Origin: Lepiota brunneoincarnata | Lineage: Eukaryota > Basidiomycota > Agaricomycetes > Agaricales > Agaricaceae | NCBI GenBank assembly: GCA_023014365.1 | Contig: JAEBUN010000010.1 | Location: 558,001 to 622,000 of the forward strand | Reading direction: 5' to 3' | DNA: 64,000 nt | In this document: one piece after another, positions 1 to 14,778 of the stretch | How positions within the stretch are numbered: the stretch's first letter is position 1 | Layout: each line of letters starts with the position of its first letter | Position numbers and translations under genes: made by a program | Notes under the pieces: model-generated | What the model was told of the DNA's origin: nothing | Seen by the model: only the letters and a program-made list of their open reading frames with translations | Databases searched by the model: none

Positions 1-1638
1 TACACTCATATCGATATGTGGGTCCACGTTGTCTCTACAACAACTGCAGAAGATTGTGTATGCAACCCAGATGTGCCAGGATGCGCCCTGCCTTCCCCTT
101 CTTCTAAACTCACTTGGAGCAAGCCCCTAAATTACCAACCGCATGTGGAACCTGGACGCCACTCCCCGAGGCCACCGTCGAAAGTTCTAAATCGGCAGAT
201 CACCGGCACCCCTGGCGATCTGATGCACAGCCGCAAACGGACATTGCATTTATGTATGTTACCGATCCGCATGGAGGTGGGATAAACGATACCACCTGTT
301 GGCCGACAAACGTGCCATGGGCAGTAAATTAGGATTTCAACTTGTGATGTATGATCTCCACTCTATCCAAATGGCTAGATAAAATTCGAGTTTCCGGTGC
401 TGTAGGTACTCGACTTTGTTACATCCCGGGATAAGTTAAGCGAGCCAGGGGAACCAGTATAATACCCTGTTGAGGACGGCTTCGCTGACTGAATCGGACC
501 GATGCACATACGCCAAAGCAAATGCACGAGAACTTTGCCCATTACAGTTGAGGTAAGCCGAGGACCGAGGGTTTCAGCCACATCTGTGAAGTGGTTCCGC
601 TAGGACGTTCGTGGTGATCAGTGCTGCTTCGTCAAGCACCTAGCTCTCTTAGCACCCTTCCCGCTTTACATATTGCGTGAACTTGCGTGTTGTCACACTA
701 CTACTATGCAAGCAGCATAAATGCCGCAAATTGTGATAGCTGAGCTGAGGCCTCGGTGTGAGATCCCTGCAGTCTTTTTTTCGGTGAGAACCTCGGGACT
801 CGGTGGACTATGATAATGGCGGATGCGTTGTGGCTGGGCTGGTCCGGGGAGGTAGCTCCTGAAAAGTTGAACTGGGCCCTCTGTTGAAGGATTGATATGC
901 ATATCGATCTGTGATTCTGGGCTTAGGTCCCCTCCTGATGAGTCCGTAAGTGCAGATAACGGCATTGATCACCACAAGTGCTCATTCCAGTCAAACATAG
1001 ATTCCATCAACAACCGCAGTTCCTTTACCAGAATTATGCACGACGTAGCTAGGAACAACTCTAGGCCGCCCCGAACACTTGTCCAGCACGTTTCTCCAGT
1101 GAGCTCTACTCACACGACCATCTAAAGGGACCATATGCATCGAAATGGGTACGATCAGCGCTTGGCGTTTGATCATTGTCCGTGTGACAGAGATTCCCTC
1201 GTCTGTCTGTTGTCAAACCGAGAACACTAGCAGAGACGCAAGATGGCTTCGAGTTCCCACAGAGACGGGCGTTGCCCTGCTTGTCTGTAGCCTTGCGCCG
1301 CTCCTCGTGATGCCACGGGCGCGCACGTTTTAACACCACGAAGTTCATTGTGTTCCACAGAAGCGTGGCTATCCGTGCCATTCTTGTCCCTCCCGCCACT
1401 AGCGTCACTTGACGCACAAACGTGCCCAGTGGCAAAGATCTAGAAACTGAGAGCTAGATCCCTCCCGTGGTACACCTCGCGATCAGGCTCACATCGACTG
1501 TCAGATGTATTTTGCTCGTGGCTCCCCAGCAGTCCATATATAATATGAACGAAAAGGACTAGATTGGCTCTGCTGCTGGAACCTTCTAAGCCTTCTGCGA
1601 CTTCCCCTCCCCTCAACCTCGCACCTAAATCCGTTAGG
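1..1638. other. left-edge intergenic region, no gene supported
   Basis: Open frames here are short, overlap on both strands and show no recognisable domain or convincing splice pattern. The last part, about 1,450-1,638, would hold the promoter and 5' leader of the alkaline phosphatase gene. A TATA-like stretch (tatataata) lies near 1,536. Confidence 0.5.
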
Positions 1639-4600
1639 ATGCGGTCCAATCAGAGTCGCGTCCTCACCACATTCCTACTCGGCTCTCTAACCGCCCTCCA
1701 ATCTGTGTCCGCGCAACATTTTCAGCGTCTCGGAACGTGTGCCACTTTAGGGTGCATTCTCCCACCCGACCAGACCGATTTCTACCCTGGGCAATTCTTC
1801 GACGTCAGGGTGGAGGTTCATGCCCCCGTAAATGGGAGCGAAGCCTTCAATGGAGGCGTTGCGGATGAGAGGTTCACGCTCTGCGTGCAAAGTGGATCTC
1901 ATGGCTCTTGTCAGGATGCTTCAAGGTTCTTCCGCGTAAAAGAGCCAGCACTGGAGAAGTGGTCCTTTTCGTGAGTCCTTTTTCTTTTTCTCTCGAACAT
2001 CGGTAGCTTAATCCATGTATACACTGTTAGATACTTTGAAGACTTGTTCGCACAAGACTGCGAATCACCCAACTGTTGTGAACGTTGCGTCAAAGGTATT
2101 CCGCGGGGTAAGATGAGACTATACTTTGGGAGGTGAACAACTATTGATAAATCAACGTGTTGTATAGGTTAGCATACGGGAGGTACTGGTTCCTGCATTC
2201 CGGAGATTACAGCAACCTGACGTCCCATGTGCCTTAATAGCCCGGGCAATATTCCGCTACCCTGACATACAACGGAAGAAGCAAGACTGTTGCGAAATGG
2301 GTTGTCCGAAACGCTTCGAGGAGGCGCAAGGCCAAGAACGCACTCTTCTTTATCGGCGATGGTATAGTGCTTTTCAGTTCAAAACGCTGCAGCTGATTGT
2401 AATGTTCTGCATACCAGGAATGACACAGTCAATGATCACAGCAGCACGCCTGATTGGTCACAAGTCTATTAATGGGCGGTACCAGAGCCTGATGCAACTG
2501 GATCAGATGGAGGCTCTGGGGATGTAGGTTCTAGTTACCCTGGTCTGCATATTTCCGAATCGTTGACATCTTTGCGATTTCGACTAGACAAATGACGCAC
2601 TCCATAGATTCCTTCATCACAGATTCGGCCAATTCCGCTACCGCTTTATACACCGGAAAGAAGAGCACTGTGTCTGCTTTGAATGTTTGGGTTGATAGTG
2701 TCAGTGATATACTTGACACTCTCGAATGTCGGAAGCTCATGATGGACTTTCTTTTAGTCTGCGAATTCGTTTGACGATCCGAAGATGGAAACTATCGCAG
2801 AGTTATTTAGGAGACGCAGGAAGGGAGGTGCACTTGGTATTGTGTCGACAGCAGTTATTGGGGATGCTACTCCAGGTATGATAGTGTCCTATATCTTGGC
2901 TTGAAAACCGAAGCTAACGCACCGGAATATGCAGCCGCTTTGTGTGGGCATACTCGCAATCGTACGTGGACGCTCCTCTAGTCCGTTTCAACTACCCATT
3001 AACGAGGCTCGTGCGTGGCTAGGTGATGAATTGGGCGCAATCGTTTTCGAGTACCTGAACAGTGCAGAGGCGATCAATAAAACCTTCACCTGGCCCACGA
3101 GTTGCCAACAGCCTGATGTCATTCTCGGGTAAGTGTTTCAATACGAGTACTCTTTCAGTGTGCAGAAGTGACCCGTGATAATAGTGGAGGTGCAGAATTG
3201 TTCCTTCCCAATATGTCATCCTGGCAGGGAGTAGATATGTACCAGCAATACCGACAAAAGGGGTACAACGTCGTTTTCAATAATAAACAATTGCAGTCTG
3301 CGAATAGCCGCGAAAGAACCTTGGGTATTTTCTCAAGTCAGTTCAGCCATCCTTAAGGGCCAGAGATTATTGCTCACTCTCATGGACAGTTAGTAACATG
3401 GCGAAGTGGGTCGACCGTAATGTAGGTTAGGTAATGGAGCCCACGAAACCGGTCAACTGATCGGTATGTCAGATCTTTCCAGAAAACCTCAGAGGCCAAA
3501 AGAATAGCCCGAATGGCGACGGGTCAGACGCGACAGACCAGCCGGGTTTGAAGGAGATGACCCTCAAGGCGATTGACGTTCTCCAGGCCCGCGCAGAGAG
3601 AGGCGCTGGATGGTTTATGATGTCGGAAGCGGCGAGCATTGACAAGGTGTGTAGGGTTTACCGGTTGGTGCTGGTCACGAATTCGATATATGACAATTCA
3701 GATGATGCATGTCTTGGACTACGACCGGGCGCTCGGTGAGCTGTTGGAATTGGATGACACGGTTCGTGCAACGATGGACCGTAAGTTCAACGTAAATGGC
3801 AGCACTCAAATTATGGGGGTTGAAATATTACTCGTTAGATTTGAGGAAAATCGGGGAACTGGATGATACATTGATTGTGATTACGGCTGACCATGGGCAC
3901 GGCTTTGTAAGTTGGGGTTTTCGTTGATTCCGTTGGCATGACTGATGCTTTTGGTCCCATAGGACGTCTTTGGCGGTGCTGACACCAAGTATGTGACACA
4001 ACAGACCACAGATATCCAGAAGAGACGAGGAGGTGGGTTCACTGAGCTGTTGGGCCGACACACATCTAAATCTATCCAGTGGGCACGTATCAGACTTCTG
4101 GTCTAAGCGAGTTTCAAGTCGCCCCCGGATCTCGACCAGGCAACGAGACGAGAGTGTTTGGACCTCAAGGTCCCAACTTCCCCGTACAGTGGGGTCCACG
4201 CTACAAGTTAGCTGTGAGTGGACTTGCTATGAAGCTGACACGGACTTGGAATTGACCTTTGCAATAGGCTGGTTTTGGAGCCAACCCGGATCAGTAAGTG
4301 CCCGTTTCATATCCCACTGGGACCACCCTAATGAGGAGATGAAAGCCGTGAGAATTATAAAATCAATACCAAGGGGCCTCGTCTGCCCGCAATTAAGGGG
4401 TCGGGAGGCGCGAATGTAGTCAACCCCGACGACAATCCAGATGGGTTCACTGTTTGTATGTACCATATCGTTTGCCGGCATTCGAGCGTGAAGCTGAGGT
4501 TCTTGAAGCGGGTACATTGGGTCCAGATGAATCTCAGGGTGTACACTCGCTCACCGGTACGTGGGGTGTTCTTTGCTTCCTGGTATCCGCGTGCTGAACC

Positions 4601-4768
4601 ATATGTGCAGATGTCTCTGTCTTTGCAAGTGGTCCCGGCTCGGAGGCGTTCCGAGGTGTTTGTGAGTCTTGCAGTTTTCAGTGGAGGTTAACAGGCTAAG
4701 AACAATGCGCAGACAACAACATTGAGATCTTCTACAAGATTGCAGATGCTATGGGACTCGGAGAGTAG
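1639..4768 (+). CDS. secreted alkaline phosphatase family protein
   Basis: This is a phosphomonoesterase of the metal-dependent alkaline phosphatase superfamily, split by about a dozen short introns. The ATG at 1639 opens a signal peptide (MRSNQSRVLTTFLLGSLTAL...), so secretion or an extracellular role is inferred. Joined exons show FFIGDGM, which carries a metal-binding Asp, then MITAARLIGHKSING, then TDSANSATALYTGKK with the phosphoserine nucleophile. These are followed by TADHGHGFDVFGG metal ligands, GLKEMTLKAIDVL and GVHSLTDVSVFASGP near the end. The last exon encodes NIEIFYKIADAMGLGE before TAG at 4766-4768. Exon joins at 2,372, 3,788 and 4,289 keep frame when GT-AG introns are removed, so the gene looks intact. 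Length is roughly 600 residues, normal for fungal members. No co-transcribed partner is visible; the SUN gene follows on the same strand after 263 bp. Confidence 0.9.
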
Positions 4769-5031
4769 GGACAATGGATGTATTCATAGTTTGTACCAAA
4801 ACAAGGTTGCTTGGACGCGTTGTTGACGCGCGTATTGTTCCTCAAAAGAACAATTGCACGTGCAAGCCTTGAGATGTAAATACATACAAATATCGACGCG
4901 TGCCTCGTGCACCTGGTCCCAACAATCCTCGTTCTTCACCATCACCACCACACACCCTGCCACGCCCCCATTTTAATATCAGCAATCTGCAAGTCTCCGC
5001 GTGTCGATAATCTGTGGCCTCGAACAGTTAC

Positions 5032-8013
5032 ATGTCATTTTCGGGCACACCATTAGGTCAAGGCAGACGTCTCGATCACAACACTTTTCTCGGAAAACCA
5101 CCCTCAAACGGCGCACGGCCTCCCAGTCCGCACCGTATTGTCCCTACCTCTTATTCATACGGGTCCGTGGACTTGTGCGATCTTGCTCTCCCTGTTATAT
5201 CTCATTATATTCAACCACAGCGCACCTACCCTCGAAACTCGCTCTCCGGCTTCGTCCCCGCGAAGACCTCAAGATCAGGAAGATTCCGACGACGAGAGCC
5301 AGTCCGCTCTAGCAAAGTTCGCAAAGATTAAACAACGCGAAGCCCTCGCCTCTCGTCCAGGAGGCCCCAAGATTATCACCTCCCCCCCTAAGCCGGACAA
5401 GTGGTCCGTTAAGGATACCTCTGTCAACCTCGCCAGTGCCCTTCACATCGCAGCAAAGAATAACATGCTACCCGCTATCAACCCCAACAGCGCTTGGGCG
5501 TCCGGAGTGAATCGACCTGATCCCATCGTTCCCCGCAGCACGTCCGTGGAGTACGAGAAGGAGACTCAACACACTGCTTCTCGGCGTCTTGCCCCGCCCC
5601 CCAACCGTCTCTCCCGTCCCCCATTGTCTCGGAAACCTCTCTCCAAAAATCCCTCTGTCCGGCAGATACCCGACTCGGAGGCAGAGGAGGATACATCAGC
5701 GGTTGCGAATGGGCGAGGAAAGAGTCCCTTTGGACACGTCGTTGACATGGCTAAGAGGGCGCTGGGACCAGCGACATACTATGTGCGGCAATTATCCCAT
5801 GAACCAGAAGATCGGTCACTGTCAACAAATGGAAACAACAGTCACATTAGAGATACGAGTTATGATTATGCGGCGGAGGAGCAGGAATACCAGGCAGCTC
5901 AGCAGGCTAAGCGCGCCTCTCTTCCAACGCATAAACGAGGTCGGATTTCCATGGACAATCGAGCATACAGACCCCCTAAATCTGATGGGGAGAGTTCATC
6001 AGAAAGTGATTCCGACGATGGTAGGCCCAGAAGAAGACGGAAGAAGAAGAAGAATGAACCTGTAGGAGGGCCATTAACGACACTCCCAGTGCTCGCTGCA
6101 GACAAGAAGAAGAAACGCAGAAAAAGCAACAAGTCTGGTGCCGCAGGACCTGACGATGAAGAAAGTGAAAGTGATGAGCCGAGTGTCGAGATCGTGAGTT
6201 GTGATCATGTTTTTATTCCATGAATGAGCTGACAAATGTGGGCAGGAATCGGCGCAGCAGCGCTCATCTCTGCCACGTTCCCTCCCTCCACCCCCCTCAC
6301 GCTTCTCTATTCCTCGTAGCTCTGCGCAACCACACGACAGAAGTATGCAGGACTCCTCCCTAGAAAGTGCGGAACAAGGACTTGATTCGATACCAGAAGT
6401 TGCCGAAGAAGAGCTACGGTCACCACTGAGAACCGAACGAAAGCCCGAATCCCGTCGTCCCCCTCGATCGTCTTCAAGACCAAGAGAATCCACACGATTC
6501 TCTGTTGGTGGTCTCCTTGGCCTCCTAGTTCATGCCGTCGTCAAAGGTATAATGACGATCATCAAGTGCATGATCTACCTCATCACAAGCCTGTTCTTCA
6601 TCTGCGGGCGGATTTTTGGCACGGTGTATGATGTAGTGCTCAATCGGCCAGTGCTATGGTTGCGAACGGCCAAGCTAAAGACAGGGACTACTCTCGTAAA
6701 ATTCCTCGCTCTTGGCATCCTGATGTTTGGGGTGTACTATGGCCTTCAGGAAACCAATGTTTCATCCCTTCTACCCGTCAATATCCTTCCCCTGGCCCTC
6801 ATCATCTCCTATATATACGGCACCTGAAGTACCAGTTGGTGACATTGCGGAGCTCGTTGAACGGCTTCGGCGGATTGAGATCGCGTTCTCAGACTCGGAG
6901 CGAAGGCGCGCTCGAACAGAGAGTGAATCACGCTCGGAGTTTCTTGGCCAAATTAACTCGCTCGAGAACCGTTTATCATTGGAAAGCAAACGTGTCGCAG
7001 AAACTGAGCTGAAGAGTGGGAAGTTCGTGAATAACGTGGAGAAGGAGATTGAGATATTACGAGCTCGATTGTTGGCTCGAGAGAACCAGCCGCCGCAGCG
7101 AATGGAGCCTGTTCGTGACGAGGAGACCAGAACCAAGCTAAGGGCTCTAGAGGAACATGTTAACAGCGTTGAAGGAAGTGTAGTGGATTTGGGCAAGAAG
7201 CTTGGTTCGGGTGCAAGCTCGAAGACAGTGACGCTGAAATCATCAAGTGGTCAAGATGTCAAAGCCATGCTTATGGAGATGGTGGATTCGGCCGTATCGC
7301 TGTACAGCAGGGATGGAATTGGGAAAGCAGATTATGCGATGCATTCCAGTGGTGCTCGAGTCATTCCTACGCTTACATCGGCAACGTATGAAATGCAGCC
7401 AAAGACGTTGGGCAGCCAGCTGCTCGGGTTCGTCACCGGGAATGGGTATGCGATTGGAAGGCCGCCTGTTACCGTATTGCACCACGAGACGCATCCCGGG
7501 TACTGCTGGCCATTCGCTGGTCACCAGGGCCAACTAGGCGTCAGTCTTGTTGCACCGACATTCATTGACGAAGTTACCATTGACCACATTGCGAAGGAGA
7601 ACGCTTTTGACATGGGCAGTGCACCACGATATATGGAAGTCTGGGGTATGATTGAGGGGACGGAGAATGTAGAGAAGTATTTGGAGTTGGAAGAAGAGAA
7701 GAGGAAAGTCAGAGAGGCAAGTGAGCATAGTGAGGAGGTGGAAGAGGTGCCATACCCGTCAGAACTACCCCCAAATCCCCCATTCATCCGACTTGCGAAC
7801 TTCACGTATGACATTCACTCGCCCAAGAATGTGCAGACATTCCCTGTGTCGCAGGAGATCAGAGATAAACACATGGACTTTGGGATTGTGGTGTTGAGGG
7901 TATTGAGCAATTGGGGACAGGAAGCCTTTACGTGTCTCTATCGCTTCCGGGTGCATGGAACACGGTTGGGCGATGTGCCTATTCCCGAGCCGGTTGAGCA
8001 TAGCGGACTATAA
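5032..8013 (+). CDS. SUN-domain nuclear envelope protein
   Basis: This is a Sad1/UNC-84 type inner nuclear membrane protein, the nuclear half of the LINC bridge to the cytoskeleton. Exon 1 (5032-5162) starts MSFSGTPLGQGRRLDHNTF. An intron runs to about 5220. Exon 2 encodes a basic, Ser-rich nucleoplasmic region with Lys/Arg clusters (RPRRRRKKKK). After an intron at 6194-6245 come hydrophobic segments (about 6,508-6,620 and LVKFLALGILMFGVYYGL) and a coiled coil (about 6,850-7,200). The SUN domain follows at about 7,320-7,990, with ARVIPTLTSATYEM, HPGYCWPFAGHQGQLGVSL and FTCLYRFRVHG. Total is about 955 residues. Between membrane segment and coiled coil the frame changes by one base near 6777. 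Either a 76-nt intron (6777-6852) removes it, or the base is an extra one, because the skipped-base reading (APEVPVGDIAELVERLRRIE) looks like genuine family sequence. Confidence 0.88.
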
Positions 8014-8232
8014 ATGAAGTATTGTCTGACACTCCTTTTTTAAAACGATGACTTATTACCTTGGTTCTTGTTTATGCTTTCAATATTTTTCTGGTTTATT
8101 ACACCTGGCTCACTCCTTTTTCCTACTGCACGTCACGACCCATCATGATTTAGTCTACTGCTTTCTGGAGGCATGTCGCTCATTGCCTGCTGTCGTACAC
8201 TATGTATACTAATCTATCTTCTGCTACTGAGT

Positions 8233-8292
8233 CACGTGCACCGACTGCGAGGATAAACAGGCGCAGCAACTTAACAGCAGCAGCAGCAGCAG
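8233..8292 (+). repeat. 5'-leader (CAG)6 tract with upstream CACGTG
   Basis: Six perfect CAG units lie at 8275-8292, 18 bp before the ATG at 8311. A palindromic CACGTG (8233-8238) sits 73 bp before that ATG. The hexamer could be a bHLH site but is common by chance. Confidence 0.4.
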
Positions 8293-8310
8293 CTTATCTC
8301 TCCTGAACTA

Positions 8311-9411
8311 ATGTACAACGGCTATGCGTACGGAACCACCAGCCCGCCTTTGACCAACAACCCTTTCATCGACCATTCCGCTTCTACTGCTCAACGTTAC
8401 CCAGACATCTCTCAGACACCCAATTCCGACCCTTGGGGCTCCACCCAATACCCCCAGCAACCGCCACAGCAACAGTCGCAACAGTGGCAGGGTGGTAGTC
8501 TCTACAGCCCACAGACCCAGCAGCCCCAGCCGACAGGATTCCAGCCGCAAAGCTCATTTGGACAGGGACTCGTCAACGGTTCCAGTTATGGATACCTGAA
8601 TGGCACACAACACCAGCAGCAGCAGATGGGGTACAATCCTGTGCAGCAGCAGATGCAGCAGAACCCCAATTACATTGCTCAGTTCGATCCCTATTCTGCC
8701 ATCTCGCAAGGCTGGGGTGATATGAGGCAACCAACATCACCAACGGCGAGTAGTGGTACCACCTCCAACACTGCCACAGGTTCCGGATCGTACTCTTCAT
8801 CATCATCACATATCAACACTCCGCTTCCAACTGCTGCAGCATCGACGTCACTCTCCGCTACAGGAGATCAACATCCGCGAGAGTACATTAGGACACACAA
8901 GACACTGATCGAATCTTGGGATTCTGCGACATGGAAAGGGTTTCTGAACTTGTTTGAGAAGCTCAAGACAACATGGGAGGCGCGGCAAAAAGAGTTGGAG
9001 GCGCGGGTGGGGACGTTGAATACCCAGCTTGCGACACTGCAGATGCAGGTGCAGGCCGCGGGTCCACTTGGGTACGCGGGTTATCTCCAGGTGCAGCAGT
9101 ATCAGCAGGAGGTGGCACGGGTGCTGGGGGTGAGTCGTTTTTGCTTCTCTCGATGATTTTTGGTATTTTATTCATTGTAATATAGCTTGTGAAGGAAGCT
9201 GAGACAAATTTTGGTGTGTTTCGTTTCTTAGAGGTTGTGAAACCATAACTCAATGGATTTGACAGGGTCCGTGGCTGCTTCGACGTTCCAGATGCAGGAA
9301 GTCTTTCAGGGGTACCGCCTTTCTGGAGACGCGGCAAGTAAAAGGAGAGTTCGGGAAGCGACAAATGCCGCGTTGCAGAGTTTGCCGGACTGGCCACAGC
9401 AATTTATTTAG
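8311..9411 (+). CDS. Gln-rich protein with C-terminal coiled coil, unknown function
   Basis: I do not recognise a named family. The long first exon begins MYNGYAYGTTSPPLTNNPF. It encodes a low-complexity Gln/Pro/Ser region (PQQPPQQQSQQW, HQQQQMGYNPVQQQMQQNP, a Ser/Thr run), then a short conserved-looking block: KTLIESWDSATWKGFLNLFE, followed by a helix rich in Glu/Gln (ARQKELEARVGTLNTQLATL). Two small introns follow (about 9,130-9,185 and 9,213-9,266). The last exon encodes VAASTFQMQEVFQGYRLSG to QSLPDWPQQFI with TAG at 9409-9411. Total is about 330 residues, with no signal peptide or membrane segment. Disordered N-terminus plus short coiled coil suggests a scaffold or regulatory adaptor, but that is only inference. 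It converges with the prolyl aminopeptidase gene, ending about 190 bp away. Confidence 0.7.
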
Positions 9412-9602
9412 ACTAAATACCGTATCCGGCCAGACACACGGTATTGCTTCCGAGCCTGCTTGCCTCCTTGTCGCTGTATTTCAAGTGTGTAGTATTCTGT
9501 ATGTATCTTGAACTCGTATATCGTACATCTCCCTTTCTCTTAATAACCATAAAGGCTCCAGAAGTGGGGCGGTCTCTGCCACAATATGCCTACCACTCAC
9601 AG

Positions 9603-11657
<2,055 letters not shown>

Positions 11658-12159
11658 ATCAGGAACTGAACCGAAAACAGAAATAACTTGTGCTCCGCCC
11701 GATAGTGCCCATGGCACAGAATCCCCCGTTTGACTATAAGCGCTTTTCGAGGACCCCCAACGGCTCATTGTCGCATATTATCGTAGCTCTAAGCCCTGTA
11801 CGGCATGTAATGTGTTGTTTAACTATACAAACATATTTCGTTGGAGAAAGCAACAACTAATAGACTATGATTGCGGCCGATTACAGAGTGTATATTCTTT
11901 TGATCTTCAAACGATTTTCGCCGTCAACTAGATATGTCCTATTGACCAATTTCATAGAATTTAGTCAACTGTAATGTACTACAATCAAATGGGGGACTTG
12001 ATGATGCAGGGTGAAATATGAACTAAACAGAGATTGGTAGAATATACGGTACACGAAAAATTGAAACAAGGAAACAACTTCCGTCGAACCGCTGCTCACG
12101 TTCGACCCTTATACTAGTTTCAAAAGAAAAGACAGCACACAAACGTCTCCGGTGAGATG
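11658..12159. other. spacer between two minus-strand genes
   Basis: About 500 bp, AT-richer than its neighbours, with no supported coding. It should hold the 3' end of the kinase fusion transcript (right side) and the promoter of the prolyl aminopeptidase (left side). Confidence 0.4.
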
Positions 12160-14778
12160 CTAATTCGCAGCAGTGCTCGCTTCCATTTGAACCTAGATGA
12201 ACGTCAACTTTGACTGGCCCAGTAGCTAACGAACGAACACAACTCTGACCCACCTGCAACAGAATCTCTTCCACTCGCTTAAAATCTACCCTAGCTCCTG
12301 ATTTCTCCCTCACCGCTTTTCGAAATGCAAAAGTATCCCATTGTTGACTCGAAACCTTGTGGCGGTGGTCTCCACCCTGAAAACCTGCAATGAATTGCTG
12401 GACGGCCTCACAAGTCGGTCGATCTCTTGGTGTGTAATTCCAGCATTTCATCATTACGTCCCACATCTCGTCGTCAATCGTGTGTCCCTCCAAAGGGCGA
12501 ACGGGGATCTCTTCTCCCTTCATGAGGATGAGAACGACCTGTTTGTTACCGTACTGATGAAACGGAGTCTTTCTAGCCAAGACCTTGCTTTCGGTGTTGA
12601 GGGATGGAAAGCAACGGGGATTTATCCACAGGGCCTACCTCATAGCATAGGCAACCGAATGACCAGATGTCACTTTCTTTTGTTGGGCGGATAAGGTCCT
12701 GATTCTCCGCGACTAGCTCAGGTGCCATCCAATGTGTCGTCCCATTGCTTGCCCCCGAGGAAGTGAATCCAGTATTCGTAGCGACGTATGACAAACCAAA
12801 ATCGGCAATCAACGCTCGTCCATCATCTGAGACCAGGACATTGACCTATTGAAACCCAGGCCTCAGGGTGCAGCCATTCGATAGCAGAGGTATTGGACAG
12901 ACCCCTTTGAGGTCACCATGAACGACGCCCCATTGGTGGAGATACACCAAACCATCAATGACATCAAGCAACTGAAGAACCTATAAGTACCAGGGACGTC
13001 TTTAACGACGAAGGACGGTCTACTCACCAGAGGCATGGGAGGAGTTTCTGGGTGGTCGCCCAAGTAAGCGTGGAGATTACCCTTCTCCATCCATGGAGAA
13101 ACAATGCAGAGTCTTTGGACTGAACGGTCAAGTAGGTAAACTCCATAAAATGGGAGTATGTTCGGATGCGAAAGATGGCCCCATAATACAATTTCCTTCA
13201 CCCATTTCTAAACGTTCCACACACTGATCAAGACAAACAGGAACGATTCCTAGATGGTGATTACTTGCCCTTAGGAGTTTAGTGTTGTCTTTCTTCTGGT
13301 ATATGCGGATGACCTTGAGACATATTGTCTGTTGCTCATACTCCCCCTTGTAAACGTCAGCGAAGCCTCCTCCTGTAACAGGATCGGGGTCACACGCAAT
13401 ACCCTTGAGTAAGCAGCGTCGCGGGTAGACCCCGGCAGATTTCGCGAGCTTGCAAAGCAAAGACAGTATGCACCTCGCTTGATCATTGACAAGAGCAGTA
13501 GCCTCGTGCAGAACCTTGATTCACACACAAGAAATCAGTAGTCTGCACATCTGCGAAGAGCTGAACTTGCCAAATTGAAATAGTCAACCATGTGCTGTGC
13601 GTCATCACCGGTGAGTGCAGTGATCAGTGCCTTCTGCCTGCGATCCCGCACGAGGGCCTGCATTAGGGGATAGAGACGGCTCTGTTCTTCTTCTGTGTAT
13701 TGTTTGGGCTGTTGCTTCAGTTGGAGGTCAGTCCAGTAAGATATGCAAACACTCGAAGATGAGGGGTGGCTTACGATTCCCTCCTGTGCGTTGAATATCA
13801 GTTCTCTGCAATCGGTCATGGGCTATGAAACTCACCTGCCTCCCTGTCCTCCCCCATATTCTGTCGGTGAGCTTTCGCCTGGGTGGGGCCGTGAGCCGTC
13901 GGATATCATCAAGTGTCCCCCGCAGTGCCTTCCCTACCGATTCTCGCTCTTTTTGAAGTGCCTTCGTAATATGGGGACTCGCCTGGGTATTTATCTGTGC
14001 CGTCAGCCTTTTCGTTGTCTCCTCCTGTTCGTTCGCAAGTTGTTTGAGTATGGTGTGGAGCGTCTGGCCTGCATACGTTTCATTCAAGGGGATGTTTAGG
14101 TCGACAAGTTCTTCCTGGAGCAAAAGAGTTTCTCGCCCCGTTTGCCTCACGATCAGTTCGTCAACAATTCCCTTCGCACTCTCAAAGCTACCTAGGAACC
14201 TCGCAGTTTGGGCGCCGTTCTCTAACATGTTCTTCCAAAACCTCCTTTTCAGTTCTTCCTTGCGCCACTGGCCCTCTTGCTGTGTCACACCACCCCATCT
14301 CGTTGTAACCAGGACAACCCTGTTCATTGCCCTGCCGCCGCACACTGCATAGAACATGCGAAGGTTCTTGTGATGTGACTCGTCCATCTTGATATCGGAT
14401 ATGCGATGCATGTACAGTATTCCGGTTAGTTTGACGTTTCTCCGATATCTGTGCTTAACGTTAATTAGCTTCAAGCTGGGAGGGGGAAGGTGAATACAGT
14501 TTTTCCGACCATCGGCTGACCGTCTCCAAGGCCTTCAGGTCAGACAGACCCGCATCCCCGTATCCGGGGGTACTGATCAATGTGATCGTTTTATTGCCAT
14601 CGCACCCCTCCAGGGTCATTACCCGAACATCGTTCGCATGGGATGTTGGTTCATGCCTTGTTTGAATGCCGGACTGCTGGGCCAGGACGTCCATGAACTT
14701 GAGCGAGTCGGCTGTTGAGTCGTGCCTGCGTATGGACCTAAGACTTACAGCAGTTCTGTCCACGGCTATGGGACCCAT
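12160..14778 (-). CDS. GTPase-like domain fused to TKL-type protein kinase
   Basis: The N-terminal part (about 14,778-13,830) follows fungal AIG1-like G-domain proteins. It shows a P-loop-position sequence MGPIAVDRT, KTITLISTPGYGDAGLSDL at the G3 position, then KLYRRNVKLTGILYMHRISD and NRVVLVTTRWGGV, followed by a long Glu/Lys-rich helical region. A helical linker (QQPKQYTEEEQSRLYPLMQA) leads to a kinase domain. Its motifs are GGGFADVYKGEYE (Gly loop), ICLKVIR (Lys), KEIVLWGHLSHPNILPFYGV, GLVYLHQWGVVHGDLKG (catalytic loop), IADFGLSYV (DFG), THWMAPEL, DIWSFGCLCYEV and a C-lobe end at CEAVQQFIAGFQ. The stop is at 12160-12162 after VQMEASTAAN. HGDLKG instead of HRDLK is usual in Agaricomycete TKL kinases. 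One kinase intron begins GC (AGG|gcaagt near 13,275). The first exon may start further upstream. One join near 13,820 was not resolved in frame. Confidence 0.72.

Noticed and set aside
1106..1435. 109-codon minus-strand frame near the left edge
   Set aside because: No domain, no splice partners, and opposite-strand frames of similar length overlap it.
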